A stretch of 21,989 nt of DNA, taken from a virus. Position numbers and translations under genes: made by a program. Shown piece by piece: positions 1-8,469 of this stretch; the stretch's first letter is position 1, and the number at the start of each line of letters is the position of its first letter. The notes under the pieces are model-generated. The model was given only the letters and a program-made list of their open reading frames with translations. It was not told the origin of the DNA and did no database searches. Location of the stretch: the IMG/VR virus record IMGVR_UViG_3300023295_000015, positions 1 through 21,989 of that record; one strand, written 5' to 3'.

Positions 1-113
1 GGGTCGTAATTAACTCCAAATCCAGGTGTTTTTATCTTAACGCTTGTTATATTCTTCCCTAGTTGCTCAGTCGTTTCTCCAAGCCAAGATAAAATATCAT
101 CAGTTATTGCCAT
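1..113 (-). CDS. Hypothetical phage late protein, N-terminus only (cut by window edge)
   Basis: An ATG at 113 opens a frame that runs off the left edge, giving 37 residues beginning MAITDDILSWLGE and reaching KTPGFGVNYD. An AAGGAGG ribosome site lies 7-8 nt upstream, overlapping the TAA of the preceding gene, so this is the next gene of the late operon. I do not recognise it. It follows the putative ejection protein, so a further virion or ejection component is an inference from position only. Confidence 0.75.
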   Translation of the reverse strand, partial: MAITDDILSWLGETTEQLGKNITSVKIKTPGFGVNYD

Positions 114-125
114 TATTTTTCCTCC

Positions 126-887
126 TTAACCAAATAAGCTGCCTATCCATCCACCAACTACTCCGCCAATTCCAGGCAAAATAGCATTACCAATACCTGC
201 TCCAATGGCAGTTCCAGCCCCACCAGAAACAGAAGTTCCTCCACCTAAGCCAACAGTATATTCATTTCCTGAACCAGCTTTCCCTGCTCTTGCCAACTGT
301 GCCTGTTTATTCCAGTAGTCATCAGACATTAACCAGTCTTGTTGTGCTTGAGCCATATCGTTTGTTATTTTTGCCTGAGCTTCTTGAAAGTTTTGAATAG
401 CTGTGCGTTCCTCAGTAGTAAAAGTTCTACCAAGTTTGGCTTCTGCACTAGCCCAATCTCTCTGGTCAACAGCTTGTAGTTGGCTCCAGTCTTGAGAGGC
501 TTGTCTTTCCCCAGTAGTAAATTCTCTACCCATAGCTGCTTCAGCAGATTGCCATGCTCTTTGATCTATTGCTTGAGTTGTTTGCCAATCTTGAGAACCA
601 AGTCTTTCTGATGTTTGATACTGCCTAGCTTCTTTTATTCTCTGGTCTGCTTTTTCTTCAGCAGCTCTGCTAATAGCAGCTTGAGTGTATAAATCTTTTT
701 CTTCAGTAGCATAGGTTTCTCCAATTTTACCTTCCTGCTTTGCCAAGATTCCACTATAAAACCTACCTCTAGCACCGTAAGTTTCGGCTGTTTGAGTTAA
801 TGATTCCTCTTTTTTCTTTTTTAATTTCCTTGCTGCAATATCCGCCTGGGCTTGATACGGGTCTGTAACTACTGGTAATTCTGCCAT
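126..887 (-). CDS. Putative ejection (internal virion) protein with 11-residue aromatic repeats
   Basis: The product has 253 aa and starts at an ATG with AAGGAGG six nt upstream. Residues about 80-178 form a helix-rich region in which an aromatic residue recurs every 11 positions: Y90, W101, W112, F123, W134, W145, F156, F167, then M178. Three of these hendecads make a 33-residue super-repeat, seen as SQDW..QA.DQR.W followed by SAEA..GR.F and TT.ER. The C-terminal 45 residues are Gly/Ala-rich (GAGIGNAILPGIGG), a glycine-zipper-like segment suited to membrane insertion. Similar Q/W/R hendecad proteins with a Gly-rich tail occur in environmental phages as structural or ejection proteins; this is from memory, not a search. 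Its position after the tail hub gene agrees with ejection genes of podovirus-like phages. The alternative is a tail-fibre chaperone or another coiled-coil virion protein. Confidence 0.7.
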   Translation of the reverse strand: MAELPVVTDPYQAQADIAARKLKKKKEESLTQTAETYGARGRFYSGILAKQEGKIGETYATEEKDLYTQAAISRAAEEKADQRIKEARQYQTSERLGSQDWQTTQAIDQRAWQSAEAAMGREFTTGERQASQDWSQLQAVDQRDWASAEAKLGRTFTTEERTAIQNFQEAQAKITNDMAQAQQDWLMSDDYWNKQAQLARAGKAGSGNEYTVGLGGGTSVSGGAGTAIGAGIGNAILPGIGGVVGGWIGSLFG

Positions 888-902
888 GATTTCCTCCTTA
901 AT

Positions 903-2501
903 TTATGGGGCTGTTGTTCCCTCGTCTGTTATTCTTCCTTTCAATATCAATCCGATAATCGTTGCATACTGATCCTTCGTGCTTCCTGAAAAAGAAAGCC
1001 TCATATATCTACCCCTTGTTTTTAACTCTTGTCCGGCATAAGGTGTAAATCCATAATCACCGTCGTTAAAATATCTTTTGAATACTTTAGCGTCTGCACT
1101 TTCGTGCCATTTATCAACTCCCCAAATCATTGTTCCCCAACCAGCCTCGCTAGACGACAAGTTAAGGTTAGCTGTTGAATATCCACCGCTATCTCCTTGA
1201 AAATCAATCGTATAACCAAGGGTCATATTCCAGTCGCCTGATTCTTCCGTCCAAACAAACATTTCTTCAAACGCTTTATTAAACTCTCTAATTCCAGCGT
1301 CAAAGTATTTTGTTCTGTAAAACCAACTAATTGCAGTTCCATTATCATTCGTTCCAGTTCTTAATTTATGAACAGTTCCTAGTAATGTTTCCCCAGCATA
1401 AAGATAAGGCACATTCCCAGACTGATAAGAAGCAAAGATGTTAAATCCATAAGTAAACACACTCCAAGGGTATTCTACACGACCATACATATCCGCATTT
1501 CTAATATTCGTATCACAATATAAAGTTGTATCATTATCTGTTGCCGGGTCAATAGGAACAGATAATTCATACTTGTTGTTTAATACTCCGGCAGCACATT
1601 TATAAATAGCGTCTTGGTTTATTGTGTCCCACGTCCCCTGAATATTAACAGATACTTTTCTAACACCAATATTATCAAAGCTATAAACCGAACCGGAATC
1701 AGAAGAAGTTCCACCCAAAGCATAAACTCCATCTCTTGCTGCAAACCAAAGTTCCCCTTGAACGTAAGCAATTGATCTAGGAGCAACCAAACCAACTGCT
1801 GAGTTCACTTGGCGTAATTCCCAAGTAGTAGGGTCAGTTCCAATAATCATAAAGATTGAGTTTCTACCAAAGATAATAGGGCGACCAAACAAAACCGCAC
1901 CACCCATAATTTCATCACCGTTAGGAAGTTCTTCAAAGGCATCAATACCCCATGTTTCGTATTCCCCAGGATCGCACCAATAATATCTTGAAATATAATC
2001 TTTTCCTCTTAAAGCGAATATCCTTGGAGGGCTATGAATTGAAATTAAATAACTACAAGGGCTGGCTGGATATTGAGCTGTTTCTGCCATTGTTGAACCA
2101 TCATAAACTTGTAAGTTTTCTTCTCCGTTGGCAATATACATTTTTCCACCAACATTAACCATACTGCCAAACTTACCGTCGGTTAAGCCTGTCCCGGCTT
2201 CACCCCAAGTGCTACCAGATAATTTATATAACTTAGTTCCGCAGATAGAAAGAAAGTTTCTCGTTCCATCATACTCAACATATTCTGCTAATCCAACAAT
2301 CGGATTGTTGCTAATAACAGTTCCGTTTAATTCTTCGTATCCCCAACGAGTAGCGATAGGACCATAAGAGCTAAAAACCATGTTCTGAATATCAGAAGCC
2401 TGATTTTCTCTAACCAAAGTATTATGAGCGAAGTTATTTAAGCCTCCTGTAAAGTCGGCTAAATCTCCTCTAAATGTTATTCCTGATACTGAAAATGGCA
2501 T
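903..2501 (-). CDS. Tail hub / nozzle-like structural protein (beta-propeller type)
   Basis: About 532 aa. The N-terminus (MPFSVSGITFRGDLADFTGG, followed by LNN) and the following N/R-rich stretch ending in RWGYEELNG match the start typical of large podovirus tail proteins (P22 gp10-like or T7 gp12-like roles). In these, a 'GGLN...N...R.GY..LN' segment precedes a propeller of short strands. Residues about 60-350 contain many short strand-turn units; the last about 150 residues (from WFYRTKYFDAG) look like a separate beta domain. I chose the ATG at 2501 over a TTG at 2513 because the ATG overlaps the TAA of the adaptor gene (TAATG) and has GGGGGA just upstream. The gene follows the adaptor candidate, as expected for the tail part added next. 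The exact tail position is inferred. Confidence 0.72.
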   Translation of the reverse strand: MPFSVSGITFRGDLADFTGGLNNFAHNTLVRENQASDIQNMVFSSYGPIATRWGYEELNGTVISNNPIVGLAEYVEYDGTRNFLSICGTKLYKLSGSTWGEAGTGLTDGKFGSMVNVGGKMYIANGEENLQVYDGSTMAETAQYPASPCSYLISIHSPPRIFALRGKDYISRYYWCDPGEYETWGIDAFEELPNGDEIMGGAVLFGRPIIFGRNSIFMIIGTDPTTWELRQVNSAVGLVAPRSIAYVQGELWFAARDGVYALGGTSSDSGSVYSFDNIGVRKVSVNIQGTWDTINQDAIYKCAAGVLNNKYELSVPIDPATDNDTTLYCDTNIRNADMYGRVEYPWSVFTYGFNIFASYQSGNVPYLYAGETLLGTVHKLRTGTNDNGTAISWFYRTKYFDAGIREFNKAFEEMFVWTEESGDWNMTLGYTIDFQGDSGGYSTANLNLSSSEAGWGTMIWGVDKWHESADAKVFKRYFNDGDYGFTPYAGQELKTRGRYMRLSFSGSTKDQYATIIGLILKGRITDEGTTAP

Positions 2502-3358
2502 TAGTTCCCCCAATACTCCACAAAAGTTCTTTCCTTCGACCTTGTAAGCCCATCTGTAAGAGCCTTCTGAGCTAAACTTAACAACTGACCAATAGAGCCA
2601 ATATCTTTCGTTCTGTCTTTAGGATAAAGCCCTAGAACAGTTTTTAGTATTACACACTCGTCAACTTCGTTAGGAAGGTCGTATTTTAGTGCGTAAAGAG
2701 ATGATGTGTCCGGGTTTGTCGCCCAGGTTGCAACCGTAGCAACTTTAGTAGAGCCAACATAGTCTGTTATCTTTGCTATCTGCCCGGCACCTGTTCCAGA
2801 ATAAACGTCTATGTAAGCACCAATATAATAATCATCAATTTGTTTAACGGTATAATCGTTAGCAGTTGAACCGTTAGGAGTAAGGTCAAAAGTTAAAGAT
2901 GTTGCTGCAAGAGCTGAAACAGTTCCATAATGAAGATTAGGAATACGTCGCAGATAATAAATTGTAACATTGCCAGAAACATTAACTAAACCAACTTGAT
3001 TTCCCCACATATAATAAACTGGGTTAGGAGTAAAAAGGTCGTTATCAGCACGATACAGTTCTTTCTCGTCTACATTTATTGGGTCAACTTTTTGTTTCGT
3101 GCTTGTAACCTCAATTCTTTTTATCGAATCTAAATCTTTTGGTAAGTCATAAAGTTCTGTTCCTGAAACATAAGTAATACTTCCAGTTCTACCGTTTATC
3201 TTTTCGTTGATTGTATTGATAAGATTAACAAAATAAGTTTTAGACAAATTCATTTCTCTAAGAATTTCTGAATCACTCCATTTACCGGAAGTTATTCCTG
3301 TTTCGTCCATCTTTGTCCTAACCTGCTGAACCATCTCAAATGCGTTTAAGTTATTCAT
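2501..3358 (-). CDS. Head-tail adaptor (connector) candidate
   Basis: 285 aa. The N-terminal about 60 residues are helical (MVQQVRTKMDETGITSGKWS, then DSEILREMN), the pattern of phage adaptor proteins that dock under the portal ('...D....W...ei...lN.A...'). A central beta-rich insert follows (about 140-220, with TFDLTPNGSTANDYTV and GTGAGQIAKI). The C-terminus returns to helix with the motif LPNEVDECVILKTVLGLYPK. This helix-beta-helix plan, and the location between a small virion gene and the tail hub gene, fits the gp4 (P22) or gp11 (T7) role. The start has a GAGG site spaced 5 nt, formed by the end of the upstream gene. The family is recalled, not searched, and the adaptor role is inferred from architecture and order. 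Confidence 0.62.
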   Translation of the reverse strand: MNNLNAFEMVQQVRTKMDETGITSGKWSDSEILREMNLSKTYFVNLINTINEKINGRTGSITYVSGTELYDLPKDLDSIKRIEVTSTKQKVDPINVDEKELYRADNDLFTPNPVYYMWGNQVGLVNVSGNVTIYYLRRIPNLHYGTVSALAATSLTFDLTPNGSTANDYTVKQIDDYYIGAYIDVYSGTGAGQIAKITDYVGSTKVATVATWATNPDTSSLYALKYDLPNEVDECVILKTVLGLYPKDRTKDIGSIGQLLSLAQKALTDGLTRSKERTFVEYWGN

Positions 3359-3361
3359 TTT

Positions 3362-3781
3362 TTACCTCATACTTCTTAATTCTTCGATTCCGTCTTGGAT
3401 TCTGTGAAAATTTTCTTTAGTAAGTTCCTGAACAGCGTAAGAATTTCTCTTATCACGTTGTAACTTAAAGTTATCCTCATATTGTTCCATCTCCCCAACT
3501 AAGGCATTAAGACTGTCGTATCTTTGTGTGTCTGATTCTTTTAACTGGTCAATCACTCTGTAATCTAATTTTCTAAAACTTTCATCTTCGTTTTCTACGG
3601 TTAAAATATGATGAGCTTTGTTTTCTATTCTCATAAAGTTTTCTCCGTCAATAGTTCCAACTCTTTTAACAACACGACCGTTTCTGATAATCTGAAAGCG
3701 TTCTTTAACACTATCCCAATTAACGTCAAGATCCTTGTCTAAATTCTTTAACTGCTTAACAAATCCTTTGTCAACTATCAT
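3362..3781 (-). CDS. Conserved phage virion-region protein of unknown function
   Basis: 139 aa, charged, mostly helical in the C-terminal half. The opening motif FVKQLKNLDKDLDVNWDSVK followed by RFQIIRNGR, and the later LDYRVIDQLKESD, resemble a small protein that often precedes adaptor and tail genes in environmental tailed phages ('..LkklD..L.v.Wd..k.rw.I.r..'). I know no function for it. Residues 75-135 look like a coiled coil. It starts at an ATG with GGGGGATTAA upstream and ends three bases before the adaptor start. A role in the head-tail connector is only suggested by position. Confidence 0.65.
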   Translation of the reverse strand: MIVDKGFVKQLKNLDKDLDVNWDSVKERFQIIRNGRVVKRVGTIDGENFMRIENKAHHILTVENEDESFRKLDYRVIDQLKESDTQRYDSLNALVGEMEQYEDNFKLQRDKRNSYAVQELTKENFHRIQDGIEELRSMR

Positions 3782-3805
3782 TTAATCCCCCTTCTGAAAA
3801 AACCA
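3770..3805 (-). CDS. Possible 11-aa leader micro-ORF (MVFSEGGLNDS)
   Basis: An ATG at 3805 with a good GGAGG site (spacing about 5) opens an 11-codon frame whose TGA lies 9-12 nt inside the following 139-aa gene. The frame covers that gene's own GGGGGA site. It could be a coupling leader, or an accident of a site-rich boundary. Confidence 0.25.
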
Positions 3806-3840
3806 TTTTTACCTCCAGTTATTCTGCTCCGTGATACCTT

Positions 3841-3981
3841 CTATTTTCTGATGGTTGTTTGATCGAGAGTCTTTAAGTTGTGCTTAACTAATACATGAAC
3901 AATCCAAAGTATGGCGGATATAGATGATATTGTTATAGCTATTGTGGGTCCGAAATTCCTTACTAATTCAAACATAGTCAT
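3841..3981 (-). CDS. Small single-pass membrane protein (46 aa)
   Basis: The frame from ATG 3981 has AAGGAGG four nt upstream; a second ATG at 3975 is ten nt from the same site, so either start is possible. The product is MTMFELVRNFGPT followed by a hydrophobic helix (about residues 12-32, AITISSISAILWIVHVLV), then a charged tail ending TIRK. One membrane segment with an N-out, positively charged C-terminal tail is seen in small phage membrane proteins, including some holin-like or pinholin-like ones, but nothing specific marks it as a holin. It follows the signal-peptide gene cluster and fills most of an otherwise empty 247-base gap. Confidence 0.6.
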   Translation of the reverse strand: MTMFELVRNFGPTIAITISSISAILWIVHVLVKHNLKTLDQTTIRK

Positions 3982-4028
3982 GAGTCCTCCTTACTTTTCC
4001 TTCACCACAATAGGCTCTGCATTTTCTC

Positions 4029-7000
4029 CTAGTTGTCACTTCTTGAAATTTCATACCACGTTGATTCTCCAGAGTCCCAAGTAACCATCAACGTGTCTCC
4101 CTTTCCAAGAGTCATATCAACACCGCTAGAAAGTTCTACATTGTCCCCATCGTTAATCGTAACCGTATTGGTGTCGTGAGTTCCCTGGATGATACAAGTT
4201 TGACCGTCATTCTTTCCGTCATTTATGGCTGGGTCTGTGTCAAGAATAACTGCTCCACCATTCCCAACAACTCTCTCAATCTTGTCACCACAAGTTATTG
4301 CTCCATCATTTGCCATTGACTGATCTGCCCCATCACAAAAATAAATGTGATCGCCCATTGCAACCCAACCATCAGCATTTTCATCTGCTACAACAATAGC
4401 AGAACCAAACGATTGAGTGATATATAAATCGGCAACCCCGCTTATTAACTTCGTGGCTGGTGATAATGCTATCGGATAAACATCAGCGTCACCATCGTAA
4501 TCATAAGGAATATATGTCCTTCCGTTATCAATGGTATTGTCGGCAAGAGTAATTGTCCTTGCCCCGGCATCATCTCTTGACCCGATGTAAAAATAAGAAC
4601 CATCGGTAGTAATACTTCCAGAAGTTGTGTCCATCTCAAAGGCCATGCCCTCACCAAAAGAAATTGGAGCGTCGTTGCTTCCCGACATAATATTAACGTG
4701 TGTGGCTTGGAATGCCCCTATATTGATAATGCCACCAATAGAACCTCCCCCGGGAGTTCCAGTATCAAACTCAAGATTTCCCACAGGCCCACCAGAGGTA
4801 ACATCCCCGCTTGTAATATATACGCTTCTTGTGTCGGTCGAAGATGTCGGCTCTATAACAATGTCCCCATCAGCAGTCAAGGTATAATCAGCAACTCCTG
4901 AATCGTGAAATGCTGTAACCTGTGGAACAAAGACACTAGTGGCTAAAGTATTCTCAAAACCATAAATCAATGACCCTGCATCTGGGTTTCCAGTTTCCCC
5001 GCCAGTGGCTTTGAACGAAGCGGCAGTTTCCCCTTCGGCTAAATCCTCGGCATAAACATACCCAGCAAAAGCGGCAGAATTATCAGCCGCAGTATAAAGT
5101 ATACTTTGCACATTTTCGTAATCATTAGTTGTAATCTCGGCCGCACCAGCACCAGCAGTAAAAGATCCAATCGCAACCGTGCGAGCAGTTTCATCTTCAA
5201 CATCAAATAGTGTATCTGGGGTAGGGTCTCCTATTCCAACATTTCCTGCGTCTGCCTCAACAATTAAGCCATATTCCCACGTTCCCGAAACTGTGATTGC
5301 TGCCTGACCTTCAAACGTAAGGCTGGAATTTTCTATATTAAGTCCGAAAGTATCATCTTCAAACCCAGTTATTGTAGGATCTAAAACAATGTTCATTCCA
5401 ACTAATTCCCCTGACGCTCCTAAAGCGGTAGGTCTTACTGTTAAATCAATACCAGTAATGGTAGGTGCGGCTCCAGAACTTTGAGAAAGTAATGTCATAA
5501 GAGTAAACTCATCTGAGGGAGCGTCTACTTGAACATTAACTCCGTTAAACCCAATATCAACGTATGGATTTCCGCCTCCTAAAATTTGAAATGATCCATT
5601 TGGGTCGGTTACGTCATATGCTAAATCATATGCACCAAGAGTAGTGGTTCTAGTTTCCGTCAATGTTCCACCTAATCTTACAACTGAGCTTTCCTCGATT
5701 ACGCCATCTTGAAAAGTTATTGCACCTTGATAGTCCGTTCCTTCGGCTGCTATTACCACGTCACCATTTGGAGCAAACGCCCCTAATATTCCACCAACCG
5801 CCCAGCCTGAACTTCTTAACCCACCATTGGCAGCGATAACTCCTACGTCTGATTTTATAGCATAATTTGTTCCTGTGCCTGTTGCACCTGAAACATCAAG
5901 ATTTATTCCAATGTGATCCTGGTTAGTATGAGTTCCAGCCAATTCTATTTTTGCACCAACCAAATCTTGTGCGGCATCAGTTGCTTCTGGTGTTGCATAA
6001 ATATATAGCCCTTGAAAGCCCCACGTTCCGTCAGTTGTTCCATAAATTCCTAGCCCTATTCCATCTTTAACTTCGGCAACAATGACGTGTTCGTCTGAAT
6101 CGGCTTGTCCAGTATCTCCCCTTGTCGCAACAATGTTAGCATTGGAAAAGTCTATTGGGTTAGCGTCTGTTCCAAAAAATGATTCGTTATCAACAAACAT
6201 TCTATCCTCAACTTCTAAATTACCTCGAAGAAAAGCAGAACCTTCTGATGAAATTGTCTCAAACCTTGCTCCGCCAGAATATTCGCTTTCACCAACTACA
6301 AATAATCCGGGTCTTGACCCATCTTGACCACCACCAATTTCAAAGCAAATATCACCGCCAGGAAAAGCGGCTAGTTCAGAGCTGTTTGTCCTAAACATAA
6401 GATCAAAGGCTTCCTCTGTTCCTTCACTAACAGCCTCCATAATAAAATCATCATTGAATCCTAAAAGATGTCCGTTAAAATCTCCAGTAAAGGTTATACC
6501 GAAACTGCCCGGATTATCCTCGCTTACTGTTTCAGATATGGCGATATTATCAATGTATTCAGTATGAGTGTTGCCAAACCCTACCGAGAATCCAATGTAT
6601 ATTTGATTTGCTGCCGGAGCTTCAAAAGTCGTAACTGAAAATTGTGTGTATGCTCCAGTTGTTTCTGCATTGAAAATATTATCATTCCCTTCACCGCCCG
6701 GAGTATAAGCATCCCATTCTTCGTTTGTGAAGTTATAAATTTCTGTTGCAGTTGCAGGGGGAGCATCCCAAAATATGGCACAAATATTTCCCGGAGCTGA
6801 TTCTGCACTTCCGTAAAATGTAACTGTATATTCTGCACCTTCTACTACATCTTCTACTAATTGTGCAAGAATAATTGCTTCGTCAGTTGTGCCGAACATC
6901 TTTCCTGAATAAGTTCCAGCATAAACATTGACTGATTCTTGCTCAAGAGTAGCAGGTGTAGCCATTGGAGAGCCTACGGTAAAAATATCCCAATCGGTAG

Positions 7001-7646
7001 GATTGAAAGCATCATCCCAAAGTTCTAGTGTTCCATTTTCTGTAAGGTTAGGAGTAGCAACAGACCATCCATTATCATTAGAAGCAATCGCTAACGCACC
7101 TATTGAACTACTTGGTGAATCATCTTCGTTGCGATTTATCAAAAGACTTTGAACAAAGGCTGTTTCACCAGGTGTAAGCCCAGATGACCTATAATTAACT
7201 TGAAACAAAGAAGGAACCTCTTCGTCTGGAACCACCTCAGTAACAACCTCGCTTGAACCAATGATAACTGAATCCGTTAGTGTAGCAGGGTAGATCGCTC
7301 CGTTTACAGCGTCCCTTTCCCACAAACTAACAACTGAAGTATCAACTGCCCAATTTCCATCACCAATACCACCAACTAATCGATAAACTAAGTTTGTATC
7401 AATTTGATAGCAAACCATTCCTTCAACACGACGTGCAGCAGTTATGGACAATCTATCTGCTTCATCATCTGCAACCTTGTAAGAACCTTGAATTTCTTCA
7501 GAGAAACCAGAAGCAAAGGTATTGGCATTATCTCCGACGGTAATCCCGGCAGATACAATCGTTCCTGTTTTTGTAGAAATTCCAAAAGCTGGCGTTAAGC
7601 TTAACAGAATCACCACGACTGCTATTAAATATTTTAATTTATTCAT
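4029..7646 (-). CDS. Large tail-fibre-like protein with N-terminal signal peptide and CBM-like domain
   Basis: About 1205 aa. I prefer the ATG at 7646 (MNKLKYLI) to the one at 7652, because the AAGGAG site is 8 nt from the former and 2 nt from the latter. Residues about 1-22 are a Sec-type signal peptide (basic MNKLK, hydrophobic AVVVILLSL, then PAFG). A fibre-type motif GMVCYQIDTNLVYRL, then GGIGDGNW, follows at about 79-101. Residues about 203-375 look like a carbohydrate-binding jelly roll (AGTYSGK, EGAEYTVTFYG, EYIDNIAISE). The middle is repetitive beta structure with NVGIGDPTPDTLFDV near 805, a variant of the 'NVGIGTTSP..LDV' motif common in fibres. The C-terminus (CIIQGTHDTNTVTI, then LGKGDTLMVTW, YEISRSDN) matches a common end of environmental fibre proteins. 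No S74 chaperone domain is evident. Receptor binding is the likely role. The signal peptide is unexpected for a virion fibre. Confidence 0.75.
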   Translation of the reverse strand: MNKLKYLIAVVVILLSLTPAFGISTKTGTIVSAGITVGDNANTFASGFSEEIQGSYKVADDEADRLSITAARRVEGMVCYQIDTNLVYRLVGGIGDGNWAVDTSVVSLWERDAVNGAIYPATLTDSVIIGSSEVVTEVVPDEEVPSLFQVNYRSSGLTPGETAFVQSLLINRNEDDSPSSSIGALAIASNDNGWSVATPNLTENGTLELWDDAFNPTDWDIFTVGSPMATPATLEQESVNVYAGTYSGKMFGTTDEAIILAQLVEDVVEGAEYTVTFYGSAESAPGNICAIFWDAPPATATEIYNFTNEEWDAYTPGGEGNDNIFNAETTGAYTQFSVTTFEAPAANQIYIGFSVGFGNTHTEYIDNIAISETVSEDNPGSFGITFTGDFNGHLLGFNDDFIMEAVSEGTEEAFDLMFRTNSSELAAFPGGDICFEIGGGQDGSRPGLFVVGESEYSGGARFETISSEGSAFLRGNLEVEDRMFVDNESFFGTDANPIDFSNANIVATRGDTGQADSDEHVIVAEVKDGIGLGIYGTTDGTWGFQGLYIYATPEATDAAQDLVGAKIELAGTHTNQDHIGINLDVSGATGTGTNYAIKSDVGVIAANGGLRSSGWAVGGILGAFAPNGDVVIAAEGTDYQGAITFQDGVIEESSVVRLGGTLTETRTTTLGAYDLAYDVTDPNGSFQILGGGNPYVDIGFNGVNVQVDAPSDEFTLMTLLSQSSGAAPTITGIDLTVRPTALGASGELVGMNIVLDPTITGFEDDTFGLNIENSSLTFEGQAAITVSGTWEYGLIVEADAGNVGIGDPTPDTLFDVEDETARTVAIGSFTAGAGAAEITTNDYENVQSILYTAADNSAAFAGYVYAEDLAEGETAASFKATGGETGNPDAGSLIYGFENTLATSVFVPQVTAFHDSGVADYTLTADGDIVIEPTSSTDTRSVYITSGDVTSGGPVGNLEFDTGTPGGGSIGGIINIGAFQATHVNIMSGSNDAPISFGEGMAFEMDTTSGSITTDGSYFYIGSRDDAGARTITLADNTIDNGRTYIPYDYDGDADVYPIALSPATKLISGVADLYITQSFGSAIVVADENADGWVAMGDHIYFCDGADQSMANDGAITCGDKIERVVGNGGAVILDTDPAINDGKNDGQTCIIQGTHDTNTVTINDGDNVELSSGVDMTLGKGDTLMVTWDSGESTWYEISRSDN

Positions 7647-7658
7647 TTTCATTTCTCC

Positions 7659-8456
7659 TTATAATACCTGTATAGAATATGTGCCAGTTAAAAGATTGTT
7701 CGTTCTGTAAACATTATAATTTACTGCATAACCAGAAGCGTTCTCGTGTGATTGAACAGACAACGTCCAGTCTGTATTAGCTAATCCATTAACTTTGAAA
7801 GTTGCTGTTCCGAAAGAAGCTGGATAAGCAACATAAATATATTGTGCAGCAGGAGTAATGGAAAATGTGCTTGCTCTTGAAGTTGCAAAAGCTCCAGTCG
7901 CTAACGCTAAAATTCCTGCGTCATTAACCGTTGCTTCACTTGATGCCCCGTGCCAGGCTTTATCTCTAAAATATAAAGTAGTTGTATCAGTATCATTTTG
8001 AACCGTGTCAGCAACAGTAAGAGTCCATGTATTATTAGTTGTATAGCTTGCGTTATCATCAACTGTTCTAAGAGTTGCTGGAGTTAAAACCCCGACACCA
8101 CTATCAATAGCCTCGTAAGTTATAGTCTTGTTGACTGTCCAGTCAAGCGTGTTAGCTGAAACAGTTGCTCCTTTCTCCGCCACACTAACTGAATTAGTAA
8201 AGGTTGTTACTTCAGGGGAAGTATAAAGCAGATAATCTACTGCGTCTTTCAATGAATCAAACGAACCAAAATCAACATTAGTGTAATAGATAGCGTCGTT
8301 AGTTAAAACACCTGTCATTTCATCACCAGTTTTTAGAACGTATCTAATATCACCTGCTGATCCTTCACCAACATCAGGCTTATCGAATACAATTCTAGCG
8401 TTACTAACTCCAACCAGCAGCGACAACGCCAATATCGCTAGAAATAATTTCTTCAT
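7659..8456 (-). CDS. Signal-peptide-bearing fibre-like protein
   Basis: 265 aa from ATG 8456, which has GGAGGG about 6-8 nt upstream. A longer frame opening at 8579 is rejected because its extra 41 residues overlap the upstream gene and precede an obvious signal peptide. That peptide is MKKLFLAILALSLLVGVSNA (residues 1-20), with an A-x-A-like SNA cleavage site. Just after it comes YVLKTGDEMTGVLTND, a version of the 'L.tGD.MTG.L' motif typical of T4- and lambda-type fibres. The rest is Thr/Ala/Ser-rich beta sequence without recognised domains; its C-terminus (NASGYAVNYNVYRTNNLLTG) looks like a small beta sandwich. Its TAA lies inside the ribosome site of the 1205-aa gene, so the two are tightly coupled. 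It may be a shorter partner of the large fibre. Confidence 0.7.
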   Translation of the reverse strand: MKKLFLAILALSLLVGVSNARIVFDKPDVGEGSAGDIRYVLKTGDEMTGVLTNDAIYYTNVDFGSFDSLKDAVDYLLYTSPEVTTFTNSVSVAEKGATVSANTLDWTVNKTITYEAIDSGVGVLTPATLRTVDDNASYTTNNTWTLTVADTVQNDTDTTTLYFRDKAWHGASSEATVNDAGILALATGAFATSRASTFSITPAAQYIYVAYPASFGTATFKVNGLANTDWTLSVQSHENASGYAVNYNVYRTNNLLTGTYSIQVL

Positions 8457-8469
8457 CTTTTTTCCCTCC

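Noticed and set aside
1952-2367. Plus-strand ORFs opposite the tail hub gene
   Set aside because: They lie fully inside a well-supported minus-strand gene, lack ribosome sites and have no recognisable composition.
2502-2513. TTG start of the tail hub gene at 2513
   Set aside because: The ATG at 2501 has a ribosome site and overlaps the stop of the upstream gene in the pattern used across the window.
4002-4022. 6-codon ORF MQSLLW after the fibre gene, with AGGAG upstream
   Set aside because: Too short to support; the site may simply be chance in a purine-rich gap.
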